Part shown: in pieces, positions 25,131 through 36,573 of the stretch
Position numbering within the stretch: position 1 is the first letter of the stretch
Layout: each line of letters opens with the position of its first letter
Assembly (NCBI RefSeq): GCF_023101765.2
Contig: NC_064215.1
Location: 8,680,001-8,744,000, forward strand
Length of the DNA stretch: 64,000 nt
Direction of reading: 5' to 3'
Source of the DNA: Spodoptera frugiperda
Taxonomy: Eukaryota > Arthropoda > Insecta > Lepidoptera > Noctuidae
Program-made: the position numbers and the translations under genes
Notes under the pieces: model-generated
Database searches by the model: none
The model's input: the letters and a program-made list of their open reading frames with translations, nothing else
Told to the model about the DNA's origin: nothing

Positions 25131-25277
25131 GCAATAGTATTTGTCGATAGTCGCTAGCGACGCCGAAATTTTTTTGTATAGGAAGTTTTAGTTCCACATT
25201 TGACCGGTAGAGGCGTTGTAAAATTTGACATTCAAAAAATTTACGTCGTCGCTAGCGACTATCGACAAATACTGTTG
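25131..25277. mobile_element. 147-bp MITE with long inverted repeats (CGCTAGCGACTATCG type)
   Basis: The left arm gcaatagtatttgtcgatag then 'tcgctagcgacg' is matched by the right arm 'cgtcgctagcgactatcgac' then 'aaatactgttgc'. The pairing continues weakly inward through 'aaattttttt' and covers about 40 bp. The sequence is flanked by aag and ctt, so the exact ends are ambiguous. The motif CGCTAGCGACTATCGA recurs in MITEs of lepidopteran genomes as I remember them. No coding capacity. Confidence 0.85.
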
Positions 25278-25935
25278 CTTCAAACTCATGATAGAGATAC
25301 AGTTAATAAGAAACAAAAGGATATACACGCATTATCTCAAAAATCAGTTTAAAATGTTAATTTAAACAAACAATGTAAAAATATAGATTACAATTACACT
25401 GAAAATCAATTAGACACAATCAAAGAAAAGCGAATCGATCTACAAAATTAATTTGTCAGAATTAATTTCTGAAATAACGGTGCAAAGTTTTGAGGGAAAA
25501 TTTTATGGTGGCGTGACTCGGCGGTGTTGAACACTGTTCCAAGTTTCAAATTATATTCACGCCGTCTAGATTATTAACAAGATAGCTTTTGAACACCATG
25601 TTAAATTGTCTTCTTCATAGTTTTTACCGTTGATTTTCAAAACGGTAATTTTAATATTAGCAATTTTACCATTGGGAATCACACGAATGTTTTATTCTTC
25701 TTCAATTACTGTTAAATGTGGTGTGTTATTAGTTGTTATATATAATTATGAACAGTTTATAACTAAAATGTGTTTTGCTTCCGTAAGACCAATACGCAGT
25801 ACACTCGTACTTTCCAAAGTCGTGGGTGGACTTGGTTTTCTAATCCAGTAGTCAGAACCTTACTGATAAAACACTAATCAGGTACTGAATATAATCTTTA
25901 TTTATGACACCTATTAACTCACGTTTAAAGTAAAC
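25278..25935. other. noncoding stretch
   Basis: A 73-codon frame (25,630-25,851) has a hydrophobic start but no recognisable similarity. Nothing else found. Confidence 0.45.
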
Positions 25936-26040
25936 CGTATTACATAGGACTTATAACACAAATGCTGAAGAGTAGGTATACATTGTTCAGTGGCATTACG
26001 TGCCGCAATGTTTACCCGTGCCTACCCCTTACACACAATA
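25936..26040 (+). repeat. dispersed repeat family F, copy F1
   Basis: It shares 'tattacatagg', 'acttataacacaaatg', 'gtggcattacgtgccg' and 'ctacccctt' with F2 at 29.5 kb, in the same order and spacing. It is probably the 3' part of a retroelement. The class is not determinable from two copies. Confidence 0.65.
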
Positions 26041-26605
26041 TCTAAACTAACGTATCACTCTTCATCACCACCTCCATCATCACCACCATAGACCTTTGCT
26101 TATGACTTCCAGATCAGCAAATTGAAAACAATTTATATCCAATGAATGCTACCTTTATCAGATCGTCCTCACCTCACCTCAACCTCCTCTCCTCAAATAG
26201 AGACTTCAAATATCACAATCATAAACCTCATCTACCATAATACACACTAAACTCCCGTCACAACATTCAACCAACAAGTAGGTAGGTACCTCGCCTTTTT
26301 CACCAAAACATACAAAACGTATTCATTAGCTATATCCATTCAGTTTTCTCTATACCAAACGAGCTACGCACAATGGTGCACAATAGCATGGAACTATGGT
26401 TGGTTGCGCATACACAAGGCCACGAGGATGTCCGTCCGTTCGTGTCGGATCATAACTAACAAGCGAATGTTCGTTAAGATACGGCTTTTAATTACATGCT
26501 GTCTGAGAGTAAACATCTTTAGGCAGGCTATTCGTGTGAAGGATTTGTTAAAAGTGGGTTTGGTGTGGTTTGAATAGGATTTGTACAATGTTGCAAGTCG
26601 TTTTT
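26041..26605. other. noncoding stretch
   Basis: It includes a CT/AC-rich simple-sequence patch around 26,060-26,200. No gene. Confidence 0.5.
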
Positions 26606-26885
26606 GGAAGAGCCATGCTTCGGCACGAATGGGCCGGCTCGATCGGAGTGATACCACGGCTTCACAGAAAACAGACGTGAAACAACGCTTGCGTTGTACT
26701 ATTTTGTTGTGTGAGTAAGGTAACCGGAGGCCCAATTACCCCTGTTCCCAATCTTTCCAATCCGCGATTTCTCAACAACCCTTAAATTCCTATATCCCCA
26801 AAAGGCCGGCAACGCACTTGTAACGTCTCTAGTGTTTCGGGTGTCCATGAGCAGCGGCGATTGCTTACCATCAGGTGATTCAGGT
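26606..26885 (+). mobile_element. dispersed repeat family B, copy B1
   Basis: The block order is 'ggaagagccatgcttcggca', 'cgaatgggccggctcg', 'gtgaaacaacgcttgcgttg', 'ggaggcccaattacc', 'ccccaaaaggccggcaacgc', 'ggcgattgcttaccatcagg'. I recall this as one of the most abundant short interspersed repeats in moths and butterflies. The reverse strand carries a pseudo-frame (QRKRCFTSVFCEAVVSLRSS) that recurs in other copies and is a by-product of the repeat, not a protein. Confidence 0.85.
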
Positions 26886-29467
26886 GGTTTCAATAGATAC
26901 CATCGTTTTATAGTAGAAATTATCGATAACCTCACGGATGTAAATTAGGAGTAATACATACTATAGTTGGTAGAGATTTATGGGGAACCATAAAAATCGT
27001 GATGTCTTTTTTTGTCTCAGTTTGCACACGATTGCAAATATCTAAATCCTTAAGAGCAATTCTCCTTGACCTTCTGGTCGATATAAGATTCAATATTACG
27101 AATTGTTTTATTTCATTTCCCGATTCGTTCGGGGTTTTTCTTAAGAGCTGAGACCGGAGTTTTAACCACAATCATTGCGTTATAACCTTGGTTTTTGTTC
27201 AGTCGCTATCAACAGGCGGATAAGAGGTTAAACAAATGATTAACTTTTCCCATAAGTTTTTTTTATAACATTGGACAACGAATGGGCATTCTTACTTAGT
27301 GTTAATAAACGGTTGACGAGACTACACCATGTTTCTATACATTTATGCTGCTAAGATTTTTTTAATTTTATTAACATACATTATTAATGTCCAATGACAA
27401 TATGGCATAATTACCTGCGATTTTCTCGGCCACATATCAATAACAAAATAATATTTTTCAAACTTTAGAATCCTTTCAAAATAATTTGTTTACAGCAGCC
27501 GGATCTCCATTTTTCTTTCCATATTTCGAGTCTTTTCTTGTTATCATGATTGCCTTCAAATTACCCTTTACAATATCAATTTAGAATAACCTTTTCATTA
27601 TAATGCATCAACCTTCTAACAAAGAAGTCTAATACAACAAACGGTTGTGGTCATGCGCAAGACCTTTGACATGAGCGGTTAGACCAATCAGAGTATAGAA
27701 GCAAGAATTATTGTGAATGTGATAAATGGTTGAAGGCCACAACTTGTCGCCAATCACGTAACCTCACTTAACACCTTTTGTTTAAAACTTAGAGTTGTTC
27801 TGCGAATAATATTTAGGTATCCTAGAAGCACGTCTTTTAATTTACAATTGTGCATAATAAGTATTTGATTGTTTGGTTTTAAAGTCTATTATGCTTTGGC
27901 CAACAGCTTGAGGTAGACTGAGATGTGGTTTATTGCCCAAAACGACAGACTGGTGTATGTCTCTTATAAGTCTTATTTTGGACAGGACTACATGTAACCC
28001 AGCAAGTTGTAGGTGTTGACGATTTAAAAAGCAAATTCCTCCAGTAACCTCACAAAGTAAAGGCCTCAAACTAGGGTTGCAATACTCTTACAATGTAAAA
28101 AAAAATATAAGTCTCATCTGCCTGTACTCATATTAATTTTGTATTCGGCTCAACAAACACAATGAGAGAAAGATATATTATACTTAGATTTGGAAAATAA
28201 AATTAAAGGATAGAAGGATTCTTATCACCTAAATCTAAAATAAACTTTACACAAATAATTTTACAACTCAATTTAACATAAACAAACGAATCTTGAAACA
28301 AGTTTACTTCAGTCGCGTGCAAACAGCAGTCATTAGGCTTCCAAACTACTTGTATTGGGGTCGATTATTCTATTAAATCCAGCAGTAGAGCTATTACCGG
28401 GGCGCGAAACTCCGACCAATTTGAGATCCCACATTAACTTTTATAATGAGAAAATTATTCAGCCCTCAGTCTACCTCACTCACGTCTTGCTTTTTCATCA
28501 TCTTTAAAGCAAGGACGTGCATCTTCTGTAGAACTATTTTCATTTTTGTACTCTAAACTTTAAAGTTCAAATTGATTTGTAGGAAAAATGAAGTTCAGAA
28601 GATATTTCGTATCGATTTTAATAATACCGATTATGGTGATCGATTGCGTTCTATTGCAAAACATTTTTTATTGTATTATGTTTGTTCCATTGTTCGAAAG
28701 TGGGTGGCCGAGTGTTCTTATTTTGAAATTACTTTATGCCTGCTTTTGTTTTGGTTTTTTTTTTTAAGTGATTGAAGTGGCGTTCGAATGAGTGTTGTAC
28801 AAGTTTTAATCAAATTGAAAATCTCTCCCATAACGAAATTGTTGTCTGTTTTTGTTTACATAATGTTTATTAGATTAATTTTCTAAGTTTCTTTAATGGA
28901 TTCTATTAGTAGTCTTCTTTTACATTGCTAATATTTCATTAAAAAGTAAACGCTTACTCTTTTGCCAAACGCACCGGAATTGATTATCATATAATTTTAA
29001 TTTCGCTAAATTTCAAATATTTGCTTAATTTAAATATAATCTGTAGATATCCAAGTGAAACCTGCACAGCATTGACCTCAGACCTCCACATGCAACTAAC
29101 CGGCTGTCAAAAAACCGTGCCATTGCCACCGGGGTAACAAAAAAACAACCAGAGTGCTTTTTTTAAATAAACTGTCAAACCTGTTAAACAGCCTCTGAGA
29201 CATTTTTTCCACTGAAAATTTGAATCGTAAAGAATAATAGGCTTGTTAACTTTAGTCGTTTAATAAAAAAAGGTTTCGTAACTTAAAAAAGTATTTAACA
29301 ATAATTATGTTCTAATTTTAAACTTCAATCCAGTATTCAATGTTGACCTTGACAATCCTGTCAACAAATATCTAATTAAGATTTTTTATTTGTGATTATT
29401 TTTAAATTTGGAACATAACAAATGGAATGGAATGAATGGAATAGTGTCCAGTATATGGCAATAGATG
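26886..29467. other. long noncoding stretch
   Basis: No gene or shared repeat recognised across 2.6 kb. Open frames up to about 79 codons are unremarkable. Confidence 0.45.
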
Positions 29468-29592
29468 GGTCCTATTACATGGGACATATAACACAAATGG
29501 TGAAAAGTGGGTGTACCTACATTGTATAGCGGCATTACGTGCCGTGATGTGCATCTCTACCCTTCCGGGAATAAAAGGCGTGACGTTGCGTT
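29468..29592 (+). repeat. dispersed repeat family F, copy F2
   Basis: The longer copy: 'gtcctattacatgggacata', 'taacacaaatggtgaaaagt', 'gcggcattacgtgccgtgat', 'ctacccttccgggaataaaa', ending 'ggcgtgacgttgcg'. It is preceded by a GGAAT-rich simple stretch (29,422-29,445). Confidence 0.7.
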
Positions 29593-29833
29593 ATAAATAA
29601 CATTCTAAACTTTGCATAGCAAAAAGGTATAATAATTACACACAGCAATGTAACCAATCAAATAAGGAAGAAATAAAACATAACCTCAAAATTTGCATCA
29701 AACTTCTGTTAGTCCTAGTTACAATCAGGCATACATAATGGCGCACGCATTTTCGATGATATAATTTACAAAATCGTGAGGCATGCATCCAATTATAATT
29801 GGTATAGCTACATTCACACATCAAACTAAACAA

Positions 29834-29930
29834 ACCAGTATAAGCTGACCGTCAAATGTACAGAAAGATCATACAAAGCGAGACCAAGATAAACTGGTTA
29901 TAATAGCTCGATGTGCGTCTAGTGTACATG
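29834..29930 (+). mobile_element. hairpin element family D, copy D3
   Basis: ccagtataagctgaccgtca, 'cagaaagatcatacaaagcg', 'agaccaagataaactggtta', followed by 'tagctcgatgtgcgtctagt' and gtacatgg, as in D1 and D2. Confidence 0.75.
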
Positions 29931-30296
29931 GTTGCCGTGAGAAAGCGTTGCATAATGTAATAGAAAGAATGTTTCCACTCATTTCCTCAATACTTGTCAA
30001 GCAGCGGATGCTTTGATTGACGCGAGTGAACACTAGTAGCTTTAATCGTCGTTTGTTTTTATAGTATAATCATTGGTTAGAAATAATGAGGCATTTGATT
30101 AATAAGAAAAATTTAATGGCCACGAATATGTGGTAAGAATCCTGGTCAAGTTTAATTTTAATTGGACTAAGAAAATGATCAATGTGTCTGAAATTCGTAA
30201 TTCCTAGATAATAACACACAGACATATAACCTTACGCATGTCTCCCATGGAGGTAGCTAGAGACAATAGAACGCCAACTCTTGTCACTTTATTTAC

Positions 30297-30538
30297 AGTC
30301 ATCAGTCTTTTGGATTGTTATTAATAAAGGGTTAGTGACCTTATATTACACCTGCTTAATAGAAAATAGTCACGTGTATGACCAGATATATGAACTTGAA
30401 GGAATTAGAATCGTTGTAGATAAACCGATAGCAGTTAGTAGACAAAAACCAAAGAACAAAAAAAATATTTTCAATAATCGTAACTTTAATCAAAACTATG
30501 ATAATTTTGGTTCTAAATACAAAGTAGTGGCAAGTTAA
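30297..30538 (+). CDS. possible terminal exon, unrecognised
   Basis: An acceptor-like 'actttatttacag' is followed by a frame open to a TAA at 30,536. Its tail is Asn/Lys-rich (KKNIFNNRNFNQNYDNFG) and its middle reads YDQIYELEGIRIVVDKP. No donor follows, so it would be a last exon. I do not recognise it, and the evidence is an acceptor plus an 80-codon frame only. Confidence 0.15.
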
Positions 30539-33007
30539 CCATGTTAATGACCCTTTAAAAGGTAGTTTGAATAAATTAATTAATTGAATGTGACTTGGTT
30601 TGAATGGGATTTTGACGTAATTAACTCAGAATTGAATGAAGTTTGATGGGAACGTTTGACAGACAAACAGATTAACATAATGAAATTTGATACATCATAC
30701 CTACATGAGTGGGCTATTGTCCCTACTGCTCTTTTTATAACTAGTTTTCAACAATTTGAAACTTAAAGCCCGTCGTGATGCTATTGAATTGATAAGATTA
30801 CCTACCTATCACGTATATGTACAAACTCAAATCGGTAGGTAATAAGTATGACGTTTTTACTCAAAGAAGGAATGAGAAACAGAAAAAAAAACTTAAAATT
30901 CACTACTAGTATTTAAAAATCAGACATAAAAAGCAAAAATTTGCCTCCAAAAACTTTCTCACCACCATAAATCTAAGCCCCAACTACTACATAACGAATG
31001 AATTTATTACCTAAAAGTAAATACACGCCCATTATTATAATAATGTAAATAGCCAAAATTTCTCCCATGAGGTTCATCAGCTGACCGACACCCAAAGTTA
31101 TATAAGATTTTATCTGGTGTTATTGTTATGTTAGCGAAAGTGCCTGCCGACCAGGTGGCTTACTCGTGTTGCCGGCTAATTTCCAATTTCTCCGCAAGAC
31201 CGGTTCTAGGTGTAAACTATTAACTATTGTAACTGAGATTATTGATTTTGTTTCACTAATAATTAAACGCCTAAGGCTTGGCTCGTGGGAGACGCTTGTC
31301 GGTGATTTTATCAATTTGTTTATCTGATGGCTGTTGAAAAATTTGATAATGAGTCTTCTAGTGAAATTGATGGTGCTATAATGGATAACGTTGTTTTGAA
31401 GGGAGTTGAAAGCTGAACATTGTCTCTGCCTACCTCCATGAGAGACATGAGGTTATGTACATGTGTATTGAAAGCTGAACTGGTACAATTAAAATGACTA
31501 TGAAAGAAAATGAAAAATTTGCAAAGACTTTTACAGTGATGATCTTTTAATTTTGTAGCTGCTGAATCGAAAGCTAGGAGACAGAGAGAAGAAATAAGGA
31601 GAACAGAGTAATGGACAGGAACATATATTAATCACATTCAGGGAATCAGAAATAAAAAGTAAAATACTCCAACTGCAAACATTCAGTTATAAAACGCACG
31701 TGGGTGCGTTTACAAAACAATTAGCACACGATCAAAAAACCCGATATAAAGCAACAAAAAATATTGAATCACAGTTCCTAATGGACGGTAGTGTTTACCA
31801 AATTAGTGATGCCAAATGAGAGATGCTTTCAAAACATTTCCATCTATGTTTTCACTTAGTTCATGATAGAATGAATAACATTTAGATTAAGACACGAGCT
31901 ATAGGCACTGTTTAATTGGTAGACAATAATAATGCTCCCGATATGGATACATCGAGGTCGATGAACTTTTTACTTAGCCTATCATTACGTAGCACTGCGA
32001 GTACCTATCAACATTGCGGTAATGTTTGCTGACGAATTCAACTAGCTGTAGGCTTGCAAATGTGAATATTTTTTGCTAATAATAGACAATTTAATAAGCA
32101 CGTTGCACGTTGAACGCAATTTAGTAATTTAAAACTGTTAGTATTTTTATTGAATGTATCGTATAGAGAATGCCTTTCTGGTGATTCCACAAAAATTATT
32201 AGAAAAAAATGTATTAAGAATTCTGGATGTATTTCCTCTAGTAGGTGCATTTACCTTCATAATTTTTCCTCAAGAACAAACCTGACGCAGGATTTTGTTG
32301 TGAATTGAAAATATTTTCTAGTTTTCCAAGGTCATTTGGAGAGTAAAATTAAAGTTAAGAATGTGCACTTTAACATTTAAATAGACATAGATATCAGAAA
32401 GTATCATAATACTTACAGCTAAAAGGAAAAATATTTAATTAATAAACTGGAAAATATCAACGACGAAGCCATAAAAAGTAATACCTACTAAAATAGTTTC
32501 AAGTATTTTTACATCGTCTGTTTCGTTCGCGGAAATTTTCCACACTACCGACTATGAAGCGTTTGTGACCTTTCAAGAAATTAATTTTATATTTTAAGCG
32601 GCGTTAGGCATTGGTGGAGCTAATGCGATGTCCATTCGTGTCGCTGTTTTTTATCAACACCAACGTTCTTGACATTTTGATGAAATCCTCGATAATATAA
32701 TTGTCTGTTTTTGTTACTTTGCCAACATTAATAATAAAGTCGAATTAATCTCGGCTTTGGTAAGATTAGCTTAGTTACTGTAAACCGGTTTTGTGAGAGG
32801 AAAGGCAAATGCATTCTAAGGCCATAATAATAAATATTGTTGATTAAAAAAAGATACTTAGCGAGAGATGACGTTGTTCATTGTCTGGAATTATTTTTAA
32901 TGGATGATCGTTTGCAGTAAAATTAAAAAATTAAACGATTAAAGAGAATTGTGTGTTATAAAACTTAATTAAAAAAGTGATTTAGAAGCTATTAATGCAA
33001 AACTCAC
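30539..33007. other. long noncoding stretch
   Basis: On the minus strand 31,126-31,314 has a 62-codon frame (SLHLEPVLRRNWKLAGNTSK within it) of protein-like composition and higher GC. It may be an old transposon scrap and is not recognised. On the minus strand near 32,413 an acceptor tract (tttttccttttag) is followed after only two bases by GTAAGTATT. Nothing else stands out. Confidence 0.35.
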
Positions 33008-33047
33008 CTTGAATATAGCGAAGCTCAACAAACCACGTACTGCAGAT
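33008..33047 (-). CDS. candidate 40-nt internal microexon
   Basis: On the minus strand the context is a textbook insect exon. A CTAAT branch-point match and pyrimidine run (cttgtttttgttttcag) lead into a 40-nt exon that ends ATTCAAG, followed by the donor GTGAGTTTT. Two of the three reading frames are open: S-A-V-R-G-L-L-S-F-A-I-F-K with the first base completing a previous codon, or I-C-S-T-W-F-V-E-L-R-Y-I-Q. Forty nt is not a multiple of three, so skipping it would shift the frame. I cannot assign a family to 13 residues, and it could equally be 5' untranslated. A CpG-rich promoter-like block lies about 190 bp upstream in the sense of this strand. This is the strongest splice-supported feature in the window. 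Confidence 0.45.
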
Positions 33048-33224
33048 CTGAAAACAAAAACAAGATTTATTAGATAAGGTATTAAGTAACTTCAATCATA
33101 GCTTATAATTACATCTCTTGAAGAAGTTCCAATTATTTAAAGAGCGATTAATAATCTAAATATCGACGCCCACAGACGGAAGTCCCAAACGAGATTAAGT
33201 AACTTAATAATAACATTATCTATA

Positions 33225-33460
33225 CAACGTATTACTTCAACGAAAGTGAAAATATCGAAAGTAAGAGGTCCAACGGCTCGCCGCCATTTTGACGAAACAA
33301 ATGATGCGCGCGTATTTTCGAACCTGTTCGTGTGTGGGTGTGTTACACACGATAGCAATAAAATGATAGTAGACGCAGGCGCACGCAGTGTTTTTATTCA
33401 TGGCGTCTAGCCCAAGTTTTTGCTCGGTCATCTCATCTGTCAAGATTATTTTGTTCGCAT
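33225..33460 (-). promoter_or_regulatory. CpG-rich, promoter-like block with a Kozak-type ATG
   Basis: This block is clearly richer in G+C and CpG than its surroundings (gatgcgcgcg, ggctcgccgccattttgacg, gacgcaggcgcacgcag). On the minus strand it reads cgtcaaaATGGCGGCG: a good insect start context that is also the AAAATGGCGGC motif of YY1/Pho-type sites found close to transcription starts. The frame from this ATG closes after 16 codons (MAASRWTSYFRYFHFR), so it would be a short upstream frame. A weak donor (GAA|GTAATA) follows. It sits immediately upstream of the 40-nt exon on the same strand. Promoter function is inferred. Confidence 0.3.
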
Positions 33461-34532
33461 TGGAAGGCTTGATATCACTTGTGTTCTTGTACAGTTTTAT
33501 TATCATTTGTACTTCTGAGAGTCAAATGATTATCTAAGAAGTTGACTTGCAGTGATACATTTAATGCATTCATTTCTGCATCTGGTACGCGTACCTCGTT
33601 TATATTAAGAGTTGTTTTATCAGGATTTGTAGCAGTGACTCATTGTTTGTTTGAACTGATTTCGTTGTAGGCCGTGACATTCAAATAAATCTGAAGTCCT
33701 GTTAGAACTAGAATGGTTAGCTCCTAAATATGGTCGGCATTCTGAACCAAGTCACGTTTAAATTTTTGGTGTAGGCCCTCATTGTGTCGAAATACCGCTA
33801 AGTTGGTAATAAATTGTACTGGTCAACCATCAGCTGGAATGGCTTCTAACTATCAACATTAAAATCTAACCGAATAAGGTTGACCTGTCTTACAGCTGCA
33901 TTGATATGATCTTAAGGTTGATGCATGGTGGTTCTCTATTACAAGCCTGTTTGCCTTTTGAGGTAAATTTCGTATTACAAGTATTACCGTGGTTTACGTG
34001 TTTAGAATATTTAAATGGGTCAATGTTTTAAATGACTGTGACATTTTTGTTTAAATGAAGGCATTGATCTTAAGATGAACGTTCTTTTGTAAAAACGTAA
34101 CGGCTCTTATGCTCTTACAGATTCCATATTTGATTTATCTGAAGCTATGGTATAAATTAGTAACTGTCACTGAGCTATTTACTTAGCTAATTGACGTTGG
34201 ATGTATCGCGTGAAAATTGTTCGTTGTAAATGTGCGTGTTACCAACATGACAACCTGATTATGACAGATGGTATTATCGTTTTACAATGTTGGTACATAA
34301 CATAACAGATGGTTAAGAACATCGTGTGTTGCGTAAGTTGAAAAGTTGCTCCGGAGATTTCGTTCGTACCTCCAACATGCAAGTTGGATTTGTAACTTGT
34401 ATAAAGTTAATTACGTTTAATGTATTAATGGAGGCTGTTACTTATTATGGATTACAAATTATTTTAAGTTGCTCATGATTGAAAATGTGACTGTATAATT
34501 TGAAGCAAGAAAAGTAAGACTACGAAAACTAA
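33461..34532. other. noncoding stretch
   Basis: No repeat or gene recognised. A weak 9-bp stem (taccaacat / atgttggta) lies at 34,240-34,292. Confidence 0.45.
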
Positions 34533-34710
34533 CATTACACGGTTGGTGTGGAACATGTAGCGGGTTCGATTCCCGCACGGAACAATACTATGTGCGATCC
34601 ACAAATTGTTGTTTCGGGTCTGGGTGTCATGTGAATTTGAACTTGTATATTTGTAAACGCACCTACGACACAGAAGTAAATCCTACTATGGGGCATATTA
34701 AACAAAAACA
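34533..34710 (+). mobile_element. tRNA-derived SINE, copy 2, with target duplication
   Basis: It contains the B box ggttcgattcc in 'gtagcgggttcgattcccgc', the body 'gatccacaaattgttgtttc' and 'gggtctgggtgtcatgtg', 'gtaaacgcacctacgac', 'atcctactatggggcat', and an (AAACAAA)n-like tail. The 8-bp aaaactaa flanks it on both sides (34,525-34,532 and 34,711-34,718), as expected from LINE-driven insertion. The A-box half is degenerate. It is not a working tRNA gene. Confidence 0.85.
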
Positions 34711-35037
34711 AAAACTAAAAGCGAGAAAATGTATGTCCCATAATACTTAATACAAGTTAAAACTGACTTTTTCTATTTGTATTACCGGCATACAATTGTG
34801 TAGTTGACAGTTTGACGAACAACTGCAACTAGATACTAAAGTCTATCTTTGAACTTATGAGCAGCGCGCGGTGCACAATGTAAAGAATCTCATTACGACT
34901 CAAAGCAGGCAACCGTTGTTTACGATCCACACGATTTATGTATTTCTAGTTAAAAGCAAAGAATCTTTCCGTTTCTTTGGATACTACTTTCACAAAAAGG
35001 ATTTTAATTTGAAATTAAACCTACAAGCTTACTTTTG

Positions 35038-35390
35038 TCAGTATAAAAAGCCAGTAGCTGCGGACTACCTAGCGGGTTTACCGGGGCTCCGGCTAGAAAA
35101 GCAGGAGTAGGAACGGGGTGGTTTTTAGTCAGTAAGAGTTTGACACTCCCTCTCGCCTCGCCTAAAGCGAGAGAAATCATTGGATGATTTTCGCCCCTTG
35201 AAAAAAAAAGGTTCTTATTTCAAATATTCAATTACACATATTATGAGCAAGCCAAGAAAACAAAAGAAAAGTTATCACTAAAAAGGCTGTAATCTATAAA
35301 AAAAAATACCTTAAAACTCACTGCTGTCAATATAAACAGCCAGTACGGTGGTTCTATTTTCAAATAAAATTATGAGTATAAATAGCCAGT
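35038..35390 (+). promoter_or_regulatory. three copies of a TATAAAnAGCCAGT motif
   Basis: cagtataaaaagccagtag (35,039), caatataaacagccagtac (35,329) and gagtataaatagccagtct (35,372) share the 14-base pattern TATAAA-N-AGCCAGT. Each resembles an arthropod TATA box, but no consensus initiator sits about 30 bp downstream of all three. The first copy abuts retroposon A4. They may be remnants of a local repeat rather than promoters. Confidence 0.3.
35055..35209 (+). mobile_element. short retroposon family A, copy A4 (near full length)
   Basis: Sense orientation and nearly intact: 'agctgcggactacctagcgg', 'gtttaccggggctccggc', 'aaaagcaggagtaggaacgg', 'ggtggtttttagtcagtaag', 'ctctcgcctcgcctaaagcg', and the A tail after 'cgccccttg'. 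It is the best example in the window of the family from 5' terminus to tail. Confidence 0.9.
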
Positions 35391-35641
35391 CTCTCTTATA
35401 TTGCAGGTTATAACGTGTTTCCTCGCAGATGGACGGCGGTTGATCGACACGTAGGACGGCAATGAACTCCACGGAACCATTATTGAATTCTAATAAGCAC
35501 CGTAATGAATTGTCTAGTGCACCAGATTGTCTGATTGGAGTTTATTAGTGTCAATAATTAATAGAGTGATAAGATAATTTGACTAATTGGGTTTTTAATT
35601 GGCACTGCTTGAAATATATGTTTTGTTTATGTTTTCTGTCT

Positions 35642-35832
35642 CAACTAAAACCTGTGCTAAAATTCACGGTTTACTCACGTAAATTAATGGGGAAAACTTC
35701 TACTAGTATCGAGTCACTGAGGGACTTTTCATCATGAGCAGCGTGCGCAGTCGCGGCGATTGTTATTTAATTTAGTATGCCTTGTTTTCGGTGATTCGGT
35801 GTAATTTAGTATGTCTTACGATAGATATTATA
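35642..35832 (+). mobile_element. hairpin element family E, copy E2 (right arm lost)
   Basis: The left arm 'cacggtttactcacgtaaat' is followed by the core 'ctactagtatcgagtcactg', 'agggacttttcatcatgagc' and 'agcgtgcgcag'. The extension 'tatgtcttacgatagatatt' is shared with E1. The complementary right arm seen in E1 is missing or rearranged here. Confidence 0.75.
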
Positions 35833-36291
35833 AAAATATTTTTTCAATCCTTTATAGATTTGAAAATTTGGTTTCATTTGGTATGTTATTGTCATTTTCT
35901 TTACAGTTATAATCATAAAAAGTTAACAATAAGAGACACCACATATCCACACATAGACCTTTATGTATGGCGTGTACTGTATTACATAATTCCATACAAT
36001 TTTCATAACAGTACCTAAATAATAACAGGTAACTTCTCTTGCTCGCATCACGCGTTATAATTGTTTAATTATACAACCTTCGCAGGGCAGAATGTGATGG
36101 AGTTTCCCATAATTATTCTTTTGCCATTGTTTATGTAAAATTCCATGGTAGGCATTTGTTTTCTCTTACTATTAAGTGCTTCATTGGGTGAGTACCAAAC
36201 ACTACTTTAACTTTACTTTACTCAAGTATAGTTTTTCTTATTCGAAAGTATAGACTTTGCTATGGAAGAGGCTTATGTTGAGTAGTTAACT

Positions 36292-36465
36292 GTGGAAGAG
36301 CCGTGCTTCGGCACGAATGGGACGGCTCAACCGAAGTGATACCACGGCCCCACAGAAAACTGACGTGAAACAACGCTTGCGTTGTGTTGTTTGTTAGTGA
36401 GGTTACTGGAGGCCTAATTACACCCCTTCCTAATCCCCGTTTCCCCAACAACCTTTAAATTCCTG
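36292..36465 (+). mobile_element. dispersed repeat family B, copy B2 (3' truncated)
   Basis: It contains 'tggaagagccgtgcttcggc', 'acgaatgggacggctca', 'gtgaaacaacgcttgcgttg' and 'acaacctttaaattcct'. It breaks off at the point where other copies continue 'aacccccaaaaggcc' and switches directly into family A sequence. Confidence 0.85.
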
Positions 36466-36573
36466 AGCTCCGGTTTAAAGCAGGAGTAGGAACGGGGTGG
36501 TTTTAGTCAATAAGAGTCCGTCTGTCTCACCCGGGCGGGAGAAGACATTGGATGTTTTCCCCTCTCAAAAAAA
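36466..36573 (+). mobile_element. short retroposon family A, copy A5 (fused to B2)
   Basis: 'gagctccggtttaaagcagg', 'agtaggaacggggtggtttt', then the short-tailed end 'ttttcccctctcaaaaaaag'. Its 5' end is joined to B2 without intervening sequence. Confidence 0.85.

Noticed and set aside
26394..26735. 113-codon minus-strand ORF
   Set aside because: Most of its N-terminal part is the antisense of repeat B1. The rest is AT-rich filler without a domain.
34560..34580. tRNA-like B box gcgggttcgattcccgc suggesting a tRNA gene (also at 39,770 and, reversed, at 2,825)
   Set aside because: All three sit in the same SINE body with A-rich tails and, for two, target duplications. Anticodon and acceptor stems do not form.
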